Shown: positions 50,967 through 60,854 of the stretch, one piece after another
How the letters are laid out: the number at the start of each line of letters is the position of its first letter
How positions within the stretch are numbered: position 1 is the first letter of the stretch
Assembly (NCBI GenBank): GCA_956465555.1
Contig: OY101118.1
Location: 3,121,751 to 3,185,750, forward strand
Origin: Nitzschia sp. pyKryTriq1
Lineage: Eukaryota > Bacillariophyta > Bacillariophyceae > Bacillariales > Bacillariaceae
Direction: 5' to 3'
DNA: 64,000 nt
Translations under genes and position numbers: made by a program
The notes under the pieces: generated by a model
Databases searched by the model: none
Seen by the model: only the letters and a program-made list of their open reading frames with translations
What the model was told of the DNA's origin: nothing

Positions 50967-52069
50967 CTGCCTTTCTTGCGTGTCTCGCATGTTCGATGCT
51001 ACTGAGCGAGGCCCCTACCGTATGTACTGCGGTACCTGGTGGTATGTATGATTGGCCTCGAATCATCGAAATTGCGTTTTTAACTAGGTCCTCACAATTA
51101 ACAATATTGGTAATGCAATAAGCAAGCATCACGCAAAAATCATGGGCTTCTTTCTGTACCGGTACAGTACGTCCTTTCATGGGGGGGTGTCCGGCCCTCA
51201 TTAAGGTAGATATGTAACCTCGGTACTAACTTAGCCCAAACAAGATTCCACGTGGCCAAAAAGGAATCCTCCATGAGGGAATTCGTGGAACAAAGTGAAG
51301 AATTGCGCAGATTGCGCGAAGAAAGCGAGCGCGGGAAGATCCCAAGGACTAGTTCGAACACAAATTCGGCGAGGAAGATTCCGTTTCGACGAATTTGGCG
51401 ACTACTATGGTGCTCGACGAAATTCCTCTAAGAGACGAGGAAGACTAACCGGGCATTTCGCCAAACTTTGCAACTAGTTAGAACACATACACATACAACT
51501 TTTCGTAGCCTTAAACTGCACTTATCGGAGGTGCGTGCTGCAACTGGCAACAATCTAGAAATTTTGATGGAGTTTCACATAGTACCAGTTTCAGTTGGAA
51601 AGCCAATCCGATAAGTGCAGTTTTGGCCTGCGAATATCTTCAGCATACGGATACGAATAAAGTTTAATGCTGAAATATTCATGATGGTTGGATATTCATT
51701 GATGTAGAAAGGTGTGATGGCCTAGCAAAATAGTTCGGTCGCTCTACGCGCGCATGTACCACAGTCTACGTGTGACATCATCAAAAATTTATTTTAGTAC
51801 TTTTGGTTACATATCCACCTTAAAGTACTGTAATGTAAAATATGATTCTCTGCTTCAATAAAGCTTACTTAACACTACTACTAGCTAGGCATGCATGCAT
51901 ACCCACTGACTGGCGGATATCCCGCATGAACGATACGTACGTGCCGGTATCGTCGCTACAGTACAGAGTAGTAGACTGCTATCTTACCAGGTACAGAAAC
52001 ATCACTACCGTTACATTACTTTAGCAGAGCTCTACTAGAGTACGAGGAGCTACGAGCTAGTAGAAAGTG
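50967..52069. other. Gene-poor stretch with copy 2 of the dispersed repeat
   Basis: Copy 2 is at 51124–51150, cut short after GGGCTTC. At 51235–51422 a plus-strand frame without a proper start reads like a charged coiled coil (REFVEQSEELRRLREESER) and may be a gene remnant. A motif CGCATGAA(T/C)GATACGTA occurs at about 50844 and 51924. Nothing else is supported. Confidence 0.45.
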
Positions 52070-52208
52070 TCACTGGGTCCTCCCAAGCAAGAACGAAGGA
52101 AGCATCCATCACGCAAAAAAGCATGGGCTTCGCCTGGTCACTGGGTCCTCCCAAGCAAGAACGAACGAACGAAGGAAGCATCACGCAAAAAAGCATGGGC
52201 TTCGCCTG
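52070..52208 (+). repeat. Tandem duplication (68 and 71 bp) carrying copies 3 and 4 of the dispersed repeat
   Basis: Two adjacent units both begin TCACTGGGTCCTCCCAAGC, and both end in the dispersed core CACGCAAAAAAGCATGGGC. The second has an expanded GAAC run. The units differ by only a few bases, so the duplication is fairly young. Confidence 0.85.
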
Positions 52209-52546
52209 ATCATGCTGTGTTTTATATCTTCTCCCTTTTTTTGCCTTCACGCATGTTTTTTTCGATCATTCTATCATCTATCATTGTTCTTCTTGCAGCG
52301 CATAATAAAGTAGTAGTATTGCGCCATATTATTTGATCTGCGATATTGATTGAACAACGAGTGTGCTACTACGAACAAAGACGAATCAAGAAGTCAAGGA
52401 GGAGGTACAGTATTGTTGTTGTTGTTGTTGTTGATCTTTATTGTTGATGGTCGACGACTCTGCTGGGGGTACTGCCAGTACTGAGAAGTAACTCCTCCTT
52501 TTTGTTCAGGATCATCAGCATCAAGAAAATCATCATCGTTGTCGTC
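52209..52546. other. Upstream region of the secreted Cys-rich gene
   Basis: Promoter or leader of the gene at 52547, with a GTT triplet run at about 52413–52434. Antisense frames here are shadows. Confidence 0.4.
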
Positions 52547-54304
52547 ATGAAGGTTATTTTCAAGTTGTCGATTGGTCTTGTAGCCGTGGTCGGTTTGTTC
52601 TTGGCCTCGGTGGGAGACGCTGACGCTGTCGAGCAGCCAAGTCTTCTTCTCCGAGGAGGTGCTGCTGCTGCTGCTCTTCTTGATGCGGAGGTGCTGTCTA
52701 CTAGTAGTACCAGCACTGCTCCAGAGGAGGTGGACCATGATGTTGATGTTGTTATCGATGATGTCGATGTCGACGAGGACGTCTTGAAACAAGAAGGAGA
52801 GCAAGACGATGAGGAATCATCCTCCGTCGCCGTGGTCCCTCCTCCTGTTGACCTTGCCCTTCTCCTCGAAGGAAGAACCACCAAGCACAAGAACGAGGAA
52901 GAACAACAACAAGAAGAACTCGTGCCGCTGAGTACGCGAGAGCTGCAGGAGGAGGAGTATACTAAATCTTGTACCGCCGATGACTGTCCTGATGGGGAGT
53001 ATTGCATGTTTTTTGACTGTGTCAAAAACCCAGATGGTACGGATAATTGCAGGTCTAGTAAATGCTACAATGGATCACTCGACCACATGTGCGACGACAC
53101 AAATCCCTGTCAAACCGGACTCTTTTGCGTCAAGGGCAAAAGATATTACGCCACCTGCCAAAACGGTACTGTGGGTGCCTTCTGTGACAGTAAAGAAGAT
53201 TGTAACAGTGGTCTCTTCTGTAGCGATCAAAGGGAGGACGAGGAGTCCACAGTAACGCAAAGGTGTAATACTCGAGCGGCCGACGGAGAATCATGCTTGT
53301 TATCAAGTTACAGCCCCTATCCCGAAATGGGTGATTGCGCTGATGGATTTGTATGTTTGATGCAACAAGGCCCGTATGACTACAAGTGCTGTGCTGGATC
53401 GGTGGGGGTCTCGTGTGACCCAGCTGCTAGGAACTGCCAAACAGGTCTCTTTTGTTCTTACGACTTCACTTCGCGCGAAGATGTGTGTACTGTAGGGAAA
53501 GAAGGAGATTCGTGCACAACGAAAGACTGGGAAAAAATGACTAACGTCCCTACAGGATTGTGTGCACCCTACCATCATTGTGTCAACGCGAAGAACTCAG
53601 AATATAGATGCTACAATGGATCAGAGGGCGACCCTTGTAGCACCAACGATGACTGTAGTACATGCGAGGCGCCCATCTGCAGCGTGGACTTCGACGATCC
53701 CTCGAAAAGACAGAAGTGTACTCGAGGTGTCGAGGGAGACTCGTGTGCAGTAGGTAGTTCTCGATTTCAACCATATCAACAAGGAACTTGTGCTCCGTGG
53801 CATGATTGCGTCGACAAAACCAATGTCCCCGGGCAGGATGCATTGTATGAGTGGAAATGTTATGAGATCGAGTACGGCCCAAACGTTGCACTTGGAGGGA
53901 CTGCAACCCAGAGTTCTACTGCCTGGGAAGGGGTAGCGTCCCTTGCTGTCGACGGAAACACTAATGGACTGTATCATCATAACGGTGCGCTTGGGAGCGT
54001 CACTCACACTGCACACGTCACAAACAACTGGTGGCAGGTGATCTTCAAGAACCCAAGTAATGTACTGAAGGTCGTCATCCATAATCGTGTGGAGGACTGC
54101 TGCTGGAGTCGACTCAAGGACATCACGGTTGAGCTTCTGGATTCCCAGGAACAAGTTCTCGAGACCCAGACTCATGCAGGACCGAAAACTCAGTATGAAG
54201 TCATTGCCGTTTATTTTCCTCTGACTTATGCCTCCGGCGTCAAGATCGCTATGCCGCGAGAATACCTAAGCTTGGCAGAAGTGGAGGCGTATGGACCATT
54301 GTAG
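52547..54304 (+). CDS. Secreted Cys-rich repeat protein with fucolectin/F5-8C-like C-terminus, 585 aa
   Basis: The first ATG is at 52547, and MKVIFKLSIGLVAVVGLFLASVGDADA is a good signal peptide, so entry to the ER is expected. An acidic, Val/Glu-rich propeptide-like stretch runs to about residue 140. Residues about 145–435 are six or seven Cys modules of about 40 residues with a recurring G-x-x-G-D-x-C … C-x-x-G-L-F-C pattern. Residues from about 442 (YGPNVALGGTATQSS) to the end are a galactose-binding-like beta sandwich of the F5/8C or fucolectin type: ASLAVDGNTNG, the WWQV strand, and NRVEDCCWSRL like the family's NRxDCCxxRL. The R-x-D of the classical fucose site is here R-V-E-D, so sugar choice may differ. 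Likely extracellular or cell-wall, perhaps adhesive. Confidence 0.8.
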   Translation: MKVIFKLSIGLVAVVGLFLASVGDADAVEQPSLLLRGGAAAAALLDAEVLSTSSTSTAPEEVDHDVDVVIDDVDVDEDVLKQEGEQDDEESSSVAVVPPPVDLALLLEGRTTKHKNEEEQQQEELVPLSTRELQEEEYTKSCTADDCPDGEYCMFFDCVKNPDGTDNCRSSKCYNGSLDHMCDDTNPCQTGLFCVKGKRYYATCQNGTVGAFCDSKEDCNSGLFCSDQREDEESTVTQRCNTRAADGESCLLSSYSPYPEMGDCADGFVCLMQQGPYDYKCCAGSVGVSCDPAARNCQTGLFCSYDFTSREDVCTVGKEGDSCTTKDWEKMTNVPTGLCAPYHHCVNAKNSEYRCYNGSEGDPCSTNDDCSTCEAPICSVDFDDPSKRQKCTRGVEGDSCAVGSSRFQPYQQGTCAPWHDCVDKTNVPGQDALYEWKCYEIEYGPNVALGGTATQSSTAWEGVASLAVDGNTNGLYHHNGALGSVTHTAHVTNNWWQVIFKNPSNVLKVVIHNRVEDCCWSRLKDITVELLDSQEQVLETQTHAGPKTQYEVIAVYFPLTYASGVKIAMPREYLSLAEVEAYGPL

Positions 54305-54477
54305 AAATTCTACTAGTACCGTTGATTATTTGTCGCGTGTCCGTCCGTCATTATTTCGTATGTGCTGCAAGAACAACGAGAGTGTAATCGTAGTCTAGTA
54401 GTACTAGAGCTACTAGTCTCCCATCTAGTGTTCCTGTTCGTGGTTGTTCTTCTAGTACCGCCGTTGTACTATGATTG

Positions 54478-56625
54478 TTATTGTGGATGTCCAACAGCAG
54501 CGGTTGCTGCTGCTGTTGTTGCTCTCCGTTTCTGTCGCAATTTGACAAGATGGGGCGAGTGTTGCATCTTGGGGACGAGCAGAGGACTGTGTTGCTTTCG
54601 ACTCCCTTCTTCGGTGTCGTCCTTTCCGAAAAGAATGCCTTTGTAGCCCTTGATCTAAAATCAATACAAGTACATACATAGTAAAAGAGAACGAGAAGAT
54701 GCGTTAGATGATGATGATGATGATGCACGGGTGGGTTTTCGTTTCACCCACCACCACCAGAAGAGAAAGCGGGAAAGAACAAGACAGAGAAATAACAAGA
54801 ATAAACTTACGACCACCAGAGGAGTCAAGAGACCCATGCCAATAGTAAACCAGCCCATGTATTCCATGGCGGCATTGTATTCATACTTGATAAAGAACAA
54901 GCCTAGAAGAGCGGCGCCGACGTTGCCTCCAGCACCCACAATCCCAGCTACGGAACCCGTGTTGGGACTATCGACGTACGGCACCACTCCGTAGCATGTA
55001 CCCATGGACATCTAAAAGCAACGCAGAGAAGGAGGAGAGATCGAGATTAGTGTTACCGTTTCACAACCATTTTTTGTTCCGTGGTCAGGGGTGCATCTAG
55101 TGATAATTCCTCCTCGTCGTCGTACCTGTACAAAGATGGAAAAGACTACCATGATGATCATACTGCTGTTGAGGGCTTCTGTTCTGGCAAACCAAATATT
55201 GAATCCACCTTGCACCAGCATGAATAGAAAATGGATCCAGAGACGCCCTTGAAGCTGGTATCGATCGCCCAACCAATCACTCACATATCCACCAAGACCT
55301 CGAGCGTAAATAGCAGCAAATCCATACACAAAGGCAATCGCTCCGCTCGCTTGGATGGATTGATGGTACTGCTGATTAAAGTAAAGAGCACATCCATTAC
55401 ACATGGTCACATCCACACCGGAACTTCCTGCAAATTGCAAAAATAATAGCCATGAATTGAAATTGTATACTCCCGATCGAAAAGAATCGACAGCCGACCG
55501 TTCCATCATGAGGCCCGCCTTTTTGACATCAATAAAATTCCCCAGTGGACAGTCGTCACTAAAGGCATAGGCCCACGCCGCTACCAGCAACGCAAAGACT
55601 GCGGGAAATAGTAATGCTAGTCTCCAAGCCAGATCGGAATCTCCATGGGTCCATTGCAAGCACATGACAAAAAAGGATCCTACCACCAGTTGGGTAAAGC
55701 CCGCTCCACTGGCTCCTAATCCGCCCGCAATGGCCATGATGGTCCCTCCGACTTCTCGTACAAAATGACTCGTAATCCAACACTGACATGGGACAAAGGC
55801 ATCCATGGCTCCCATGGCGAATCGAACGATCAATAAGGTTCCAAGATTTACCACAATCACTCCACTTAATGCACATGGAATCGCACACAAGGCGACAATC
55901 CATACCATGACGACTCGTGGACCATACGAATCACATAATGGTCCCAACAAGAACCGCATCGGTATTCCTCCAATCACCATCCATACATTGGTCCACCAAA
56001 TATCGGGTTTGCTCAAATGAAGTGATTCTTGAAGTTGCGGCAATAGAGGTGCCATGGCAAATTGGACAAATCCGCTGGCAAAGAAACAAATCCACGAGGC
56101 ATGCATGGCCCGCATATGCGGTCTTTGAAAAGAAAACAGTCGAAATTCGGTCGCTCGATATCCTCGTTCCGGACTGTGTTTTAATTGGAATTGAGAGGCT
56201 TGCTCCAATAATCGCTCCTTGGCAAACATCATCCTCTCATCGTCATCATCGTCGGAGTCTTCCTCTAAATCCTCCTCGTCATCGGGGGCAGAGACGACCA
56301 GTGGTCTTCGGTGTTTCGGAACTTGAACTAATCGATAACTGTATCGAATGGCATTTCTCTCTCGCTTTCGTTGTAGTTCCATTTGAGCGGATGTTGCTGT
56401 TGTTGCTGCTGCTGTTGCTATGGTATTATTAGTCACTGGGTCATTCGAGGGAGGTGAAGCGGAAGAAGAAGATCTACTAGGTAGAGTGGTGGTGGTGCTG
56501 CTGCTGCTGCTGCCCGGAGGAGGAATGAGGGCTCCATACCCGTAAGCAGAAGTAGCAGAACCGGCGGGCAATATCGAATCATCCTCTTTTGAATGTTCAT
56601 CGTCGCCCTGAGTTCTTGGTTTCAT
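54478..56625 (-). CDS. Divergent NNP-family (NRT2-like) nitrate/nitrite-type transporter, 625 aa, 3 exons
   Basis: I place exons at 56625–55126, 55011–54811 and 54654–54478 (minus strand). Introns are 114 and 156 nt, both GT–AG and between codons. Residues 1–150 are hydrophilic and Ser/Thr- then Asp/Glu-rich. The major-facilitator core follows: ASWICFFASGFVQFAMAPLLPQL, GGIPMRFLLGPLCDSYGPR with the membrane Arg, FVPCQCW, and ARGLGGYVSDWLGDR with the second Arg. Exon 2 carries the second NNP signature, GIVGAGGNVGAALLG. The last exon ends in HSPHLVKLRQ, as I recall for diatom NRT2 tails. The first NNP signature, usually GWGNLGGG, here reads GGLGASGAG, and the TM7-region NN is CN. Plasma-membrane or vacuolar nitrate transport is likely, but substrate or affinity may have changed. 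Confidence 0.87.
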
Positions 56626-57519
56626 GGTGGAAAAATTGATGTAGTAGGGATGTTTTGAAAGAACAGATCAAAATCCTTGCATTCTTTCTTTACAACAGAC
56701 GCAGTCAGTATATATAGTGCAATACTCTATGGATAGGTGAAGATGATGATTGCTTCTTGTTGAGGGATGATTCTTGCTTGCGACGCCCCAAGGGTGATCT
56801 TCTGATGTGCGCACTTTCACGAAGATGCGATAGAGACGACTCCCATTGTGGTGATGCTGTGATGAAGTTGTTTGATGCGCTTTCTTTTGTGATAGATATG
56901 TGTTCTTTGCTGTGATCCCGCTCCGCGACCGTGATATGATCGAGCTACATAGCGGGCGGGATGATGATGATGTATGCATGAAATAATGGCAGTGATGAGC
57001 GATGACGTCAGAGGGGGGAAATGAGGTTAGGTACCGGTACATACATACTACCGGTACCTGGTACCGTACTACCGGAAGGGCAAGGCGGCGGGACCGCCGC
57101 ATGCAGGACCGCAGCGCCGGACCGACCTTCGCCTTTCATTATCATCTGTCTGTTTGTCTGTGTGAATGTGGCTGTGCATGACGAGTTGATGTTTGATTCA
57201 CTCGACTGATTCTAGTCTCATGCACGTGTTTCGAAGTTCGAAGCTCACGCAAGGGGATCGACGGACGGGAGCAATAAGCCAGGCGGACGTTTTCGCGCAC
57301 AAAAATGAGTGGTGAACGACGAAGCAAAGAAAGATAAGATCGCGAGATCGGAGATCGAATAAGAATCATCATCGTCATCAGGAACGACGAAGCAAGAAAG
57401 GAGAGAAAGGAGCATCAAGCCATCACCACCAGCTCACATTGTACTCAGACGATCGATACTCCTGTACTTACTGGATCAACATTGCCATCAACATCAACAT
57501 CAACATCATCAGTATCATC
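56626..57519. promoter_or_regulatory. Divergent promoter between NNP transporter and flavodoxin-like gene, with a CRE palindrome
   Basis: About 890 nt. A perfect TGACGTCA lies at 57004–57011; bZIP factors bind such sites, and diatom CO2/cAMP-responsive promoters use them. ACCGGTA palindromes occur at about 57033 and 57051. No coding content is supported. Confidence 0.45.
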
Positions 57520-57677
57520 ATGATTGAAAAGATTCTCATTTTGCATGGTGGCGAGCTCTCTTCGGACGTGGCCGCTCAAATCGAATCGAAAGTAGTTTCG
57601 CCCAAACTCAGCGTTCAGAAGATTCGCATGTCCAAATCCAAAGAGTTCAAAGCCGCGCTCATTGGTGATGATGGCGC

Positions 57678-57712
<35 letters not shown>

Positions 57713-58089
57713 ATTGGCCTTCGCCTTCAGTATTGGCTATATTTGTCGTTCAAACGATTGAAAATGAATCTCCACCCGAAGAAGCGGGAGCCTGTGTGCG
57801 ATTTTTCCAACGCAAGACCCACCCCGCAACGCTCCTCGTATCCAATGACGGCGGTTTGCAATTTGCGGTCTTGGGTCTCGGCGACTCGAACCTATTATTG
57901 GATCGACAACATACGGCCGCCAAGGATTGTAATCAAGTGGCGCAAAGCTTGGATGCGAGGCTCGAGGCACTGGGCGGAACGAGATTTTGTGAGCGGGGAG
58001 AAGCCGATGAGCGGACGGGGTTGACGGAAGTCGAACCGTGGATTGAACAGCTGTTGAGCAAGATCATCAAACAAGACGAATGTCAGTAA
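57520..58089 (+). CDS. Lone flavodoxin-like domain protein, 189 aa
   Basis: The ATG at 57520 starts MIEKILILHGGELSSDVAAQI, a flavodoxin first strand and helix. The phosphate-loop Ser/Thr cluster expected after strand 1 is weak (GGELSS). Residues 48–65 hold a Ser run. The best match is QFAVLGLGDSNLLLDRQHTAAKDCNQVAQSLDARLEALGGTRFCERGEADE. This is the FMN-binding end seen in the flavodoxin domain of diflavin reductases such as P450 reductase, methionine synthase reductase and TYW1. No FAD/NADPH half follows, and the frame stops after EVEPWIEQLLSKII. It may be a single-domain electron carrier or a degenerate, non-binding relative. Confidence 0.72.
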
Positions 58090-58883
58090 AAGACGACTTG
58101 CCTTTATATCACAGATATTTCTTTCGAAAGAGGACAATGACGATGATGATGACGATGACGATGATGCTGATGCTGATGCTGATGACGATATAGTACACAA
58201 TGTCGTGGTGGTCTTCCGTTTTTGCAATTCATTCCACGACTATGGGCCAGTCTTTTCGCGGTGCGGGATCCAGCGATCCAAACAGTGTAACGAAGAATCG
58301 GTACCAAGTACGAAAATTCGAGTACGAGTACTGTGCTGTGTGTGAAGAAGAGCCGAGCGGTTGGTGCCACTGAAAGACTCCTGTGTAGTACTACTAGTAC
58401 CGCACTGTTGCTATACGCGTGTCGTCAGATGCTAGATGCTCCTTACGCCTACCGACAAATGATCTTGCACTTTCCAAGTCATAAAGTTGTATTCTAAGGG
58501 ACTTTATGCCGTCTTTGCTCGTGCAGCTGAAGAGATGGGAGCACTTTGTTCTGTACCAAGTATATTTCGGCCTTGTGGCCATGCATCCTCTTCCCTGCCG
58601 GAACGGCGCGATGTTCATAATGTGTTGCTGTGATTCTCTTTTCTTTTGTTCGTTATCACTCTACGAGTACAACCGATGTGCAACTAGTAGAGATAAGTCT
58701 AGACTCAGAAAACGTATGAATATAAATTTTACTCTAGTAGTACCACATAGTAGAGCCTTCATTGGTTCTAATGTACTACTGCAAGAACTCCTCTCTGCTG
58801 CGCCTTTCCCAAACTGACATGCGAAAAGCAACAAGACGAGCAAAAGGGATAGTAGACTGATCATGGTACTTTCTTGCCTGCCT
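58090..58883. other. Intergenic between convergent genes
   Basis: It has a GATGAC/GATGCT triplet run at about 58138–58190 on the plus strand. A 103-codon frame at 58506–58817 has no recognised content and is not called. Confidence 0.45.
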
Positions 58884-60056
58884 TCATGCTTCGTTCAACA
58901 GTCCCAATCCCATGAGACCACAGTAGCTGTCGGACGAGCTCGTAGCGGCCGTTGCTTCCGTCGCATCTTCCCTCGGTGACGTGTTGCTAGTACCATGATG
59001 CTTCTGGATCGAAAGCGATGATAGCCCAAAAATAGCATCTCCAATGGATACGTCCTCCTGTGAAGTAGTGAACAGGAACTTGGGGGTCGTCTTTTCCTCA
59101 CACGGTCGTGATGTAGCATACAGAGGAGGTGAGGATAGTGGCTCCCGAGGTTCGTCTTCGATCTTCAATGGCATGATCTCCTTAAAGTACACAAGAAAGA
59201 GAGACTGGGTTCGACGGATCTTGTCTTCAGCTTGCTTGGGGGTAAGTTTTCGATTCTCAAAGAAGGTGTAATGAATGATAGCCCGGGGCTTTTGGTGAAA
59301 GTCTTGAAGAGCGTGCGTTATCTGAACGTAAAGACTCGTCTCTGTCACCAAGGCCCGCCACACTTGTTCTACCACTGGAGTCGGTAGTAGTAGTCCGGTA
59401 GGAATGAATTCATCCGTTCCGATCGTAAGCTCCAAAAAGTGTACCAGGTGATGGATCATTCGTCCTCGTTGGTATGGGCTCCAAGACGGATAGACTTCCT
59501 TCAAAATCGTGTTGACCTGTTGCCAGTACTCAAAAGGGCGATCCAGGATACTTTCAAAGCGAGGACGACTCGATGCCCCAGCAGGCTTGGAGAATGAATT
59601 TGGCAATGAAGACGAAGGCGATCCTTTCGCGAGTGTAAAAAGAGGCACATGGTTGGGACTACCCATCGTTTCCGATGATGGTGGATACGGAAATCCTTCT
59701 GGGTTCGGAAGCTTTTGGCGCTTGAAGAGATTATTCGCATCCGCCCAAGGCGAGTTGTTTATATCGCCAATCTCGTGATCGTCGCTTGACGATGGCAAAG
59801 GAAACTGTGCAAACGACATTTGTGGTCCATCTTTCTGGGGACTGCCATCGTCGCCATAGCCAAATGAACTGTTCCCGCCTTCGTCGTCGGAAAGGATGGC
59901 GTTGTAGGAGCACTCGGCGAGCGGTCTCTTGTTGTTGTCGTTCTTAGTACTGCCATGGCGACGGCGGCGAAACGAAAAAGAAATCGGGCGTCCCGATGAG
60001 TTGCCTTCAGCGTCGACCAGGCATGTTCGATTCGATAAGCGAAAAGGATTCGGCAT
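58884..60056 (-). CDS. Hypothetical protein, 390 aa
   Basis: No recognised family. ATG at 60056. Residues 1–180 are disordered (Ser, Pro, Gly, Asp) with a basic FSFRRRRHG patch. Residues about 185–310 look globular: FEYWQQVNTILKEVYPSWSPYQRGRMIHHLVHFLEL, then LLPTPVVEQVWRALVTETSLYVQITHALQDF, KPRAIIHYTF and KIRRTQSLFLVYF. The pattern W-x-x-L … T-x-x-Y … I-H-Y recalls the His-rich segments of GRDP-type glycine-rich-domain proteins, but only loosely. The tail is Ser/Thr-rich. A nuclear or cytosolic location is likely as no targeting leader is seen. Confidence 0.7.
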   Translation of the reverse strand: MPNPFRLSNRTCLVDAEGNSSGRPISFSFRRRRHGSTKNDNNKRPLAECSYNAILSDDEGGNSSFGYGDDGSPQKDGPQMSFAQFPLPSSSDDHEIGDINNSPWADANNLFKRQKLPNPEGFPYPPSSETMGSPNHVPLFTLAKGSPSSSLPNSFSKPAGASSRPRFESILDRPFEYWQQVNTILKEVYPSWSPYQRGRMIHHLVHFLELTIGTDEFIPTGLLLPTPVVEQVWRALVTETSLYVQITHALQDFHQKPRAIIHYTFFENRKLTPKQAEDKIRRTQSLFLVYFKEIMPLKIEDEPREPLSSPPLYATSRPCEEKTTPKFLFTTSQEDVSIGDAIFGLSSLSIQKHHGTSNTSPREDATEATAATSSSDSYCGLMGLGLLNEA

Positions 60057-60854
60057 GATGATCGATTGGTGTTCAGTTCTTCGGTGCGACCTGTCCTGTG
60101 TGGCGATGTGGGGAGGACGATGAACTCTTCAAGAATTCTGGTTCAACAACTACCGTGCACTCACTGACTGATGACTAGCTATAGAAGAAATGTTTGCTTT
60201 TCGGAGGAGATAGACGAATCAAAGTATGATGGAAACACTGAGTTGTTTTTCTTTTACGATGGATGAAGATCTTGTTTGACGGTCACAAAGAGACAAAGAA
60301 CAATAAACATATGTCTCAAGTTGTGTGATAGTAAAGAATATTATTCCATCGCTCGGTCCAAATTTCAGACAACCCATCAACGACCAAACTAAAACGACAC
60401 CGACATGCGCGCTTTCCCATAGCGAAAGATTTATCCTAAGTAACCATAAATTTTATGTGCCTGCAAGAGTAACATTTGAAATTTGGCGTGTCATATAGTA
60501 TACGTTACCGTAGAGTACTTAACCTAAAAGAAATTTCCAACGTAGCTGTTGATATCGCCCCCGGCGTAACGTTCGTTGTTGTTGTTCTCATTATTTATTT
60601 TTTCGGCTCCCGCGATTGGGAAGTTTCGTGATTGAGCGATATGGATCTTTCTGTCGTGCGCCGCGTGAAGCACAAGATGTGCGTCGGGTTCCGATATTAT
60701 AAGTATCCGATCAACGTCATCTTGATGTTGTCATCTTCGTTTTGGATCGATGATGATGATGATGATGATGATGATGCACGCAGACCGACCGCAAGTCTGA
60801 AGTCATCACATACAGCTCATTGTCGCAGAATCCAATTAACCCATCGGCAATGCC
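60057..60854. other. Divergent upstream region of the 390-aa and FKBP genes
   Basis: It contains a GAT triplet run at about 60748–60776 and AT-rich patches near 60455–60500 and 60590–60603. A 129-codon frame at 60632–61021 reads through the GAT run and is not called. Confidence 0.4.

Noticed and set aside
58506-58817. 103-codon plus-strand frame with a hydrophobic Cys-rich middle
   Set aside because: No motif, AT-rich surroundings and location between two gene 3' ends; most likely chance.
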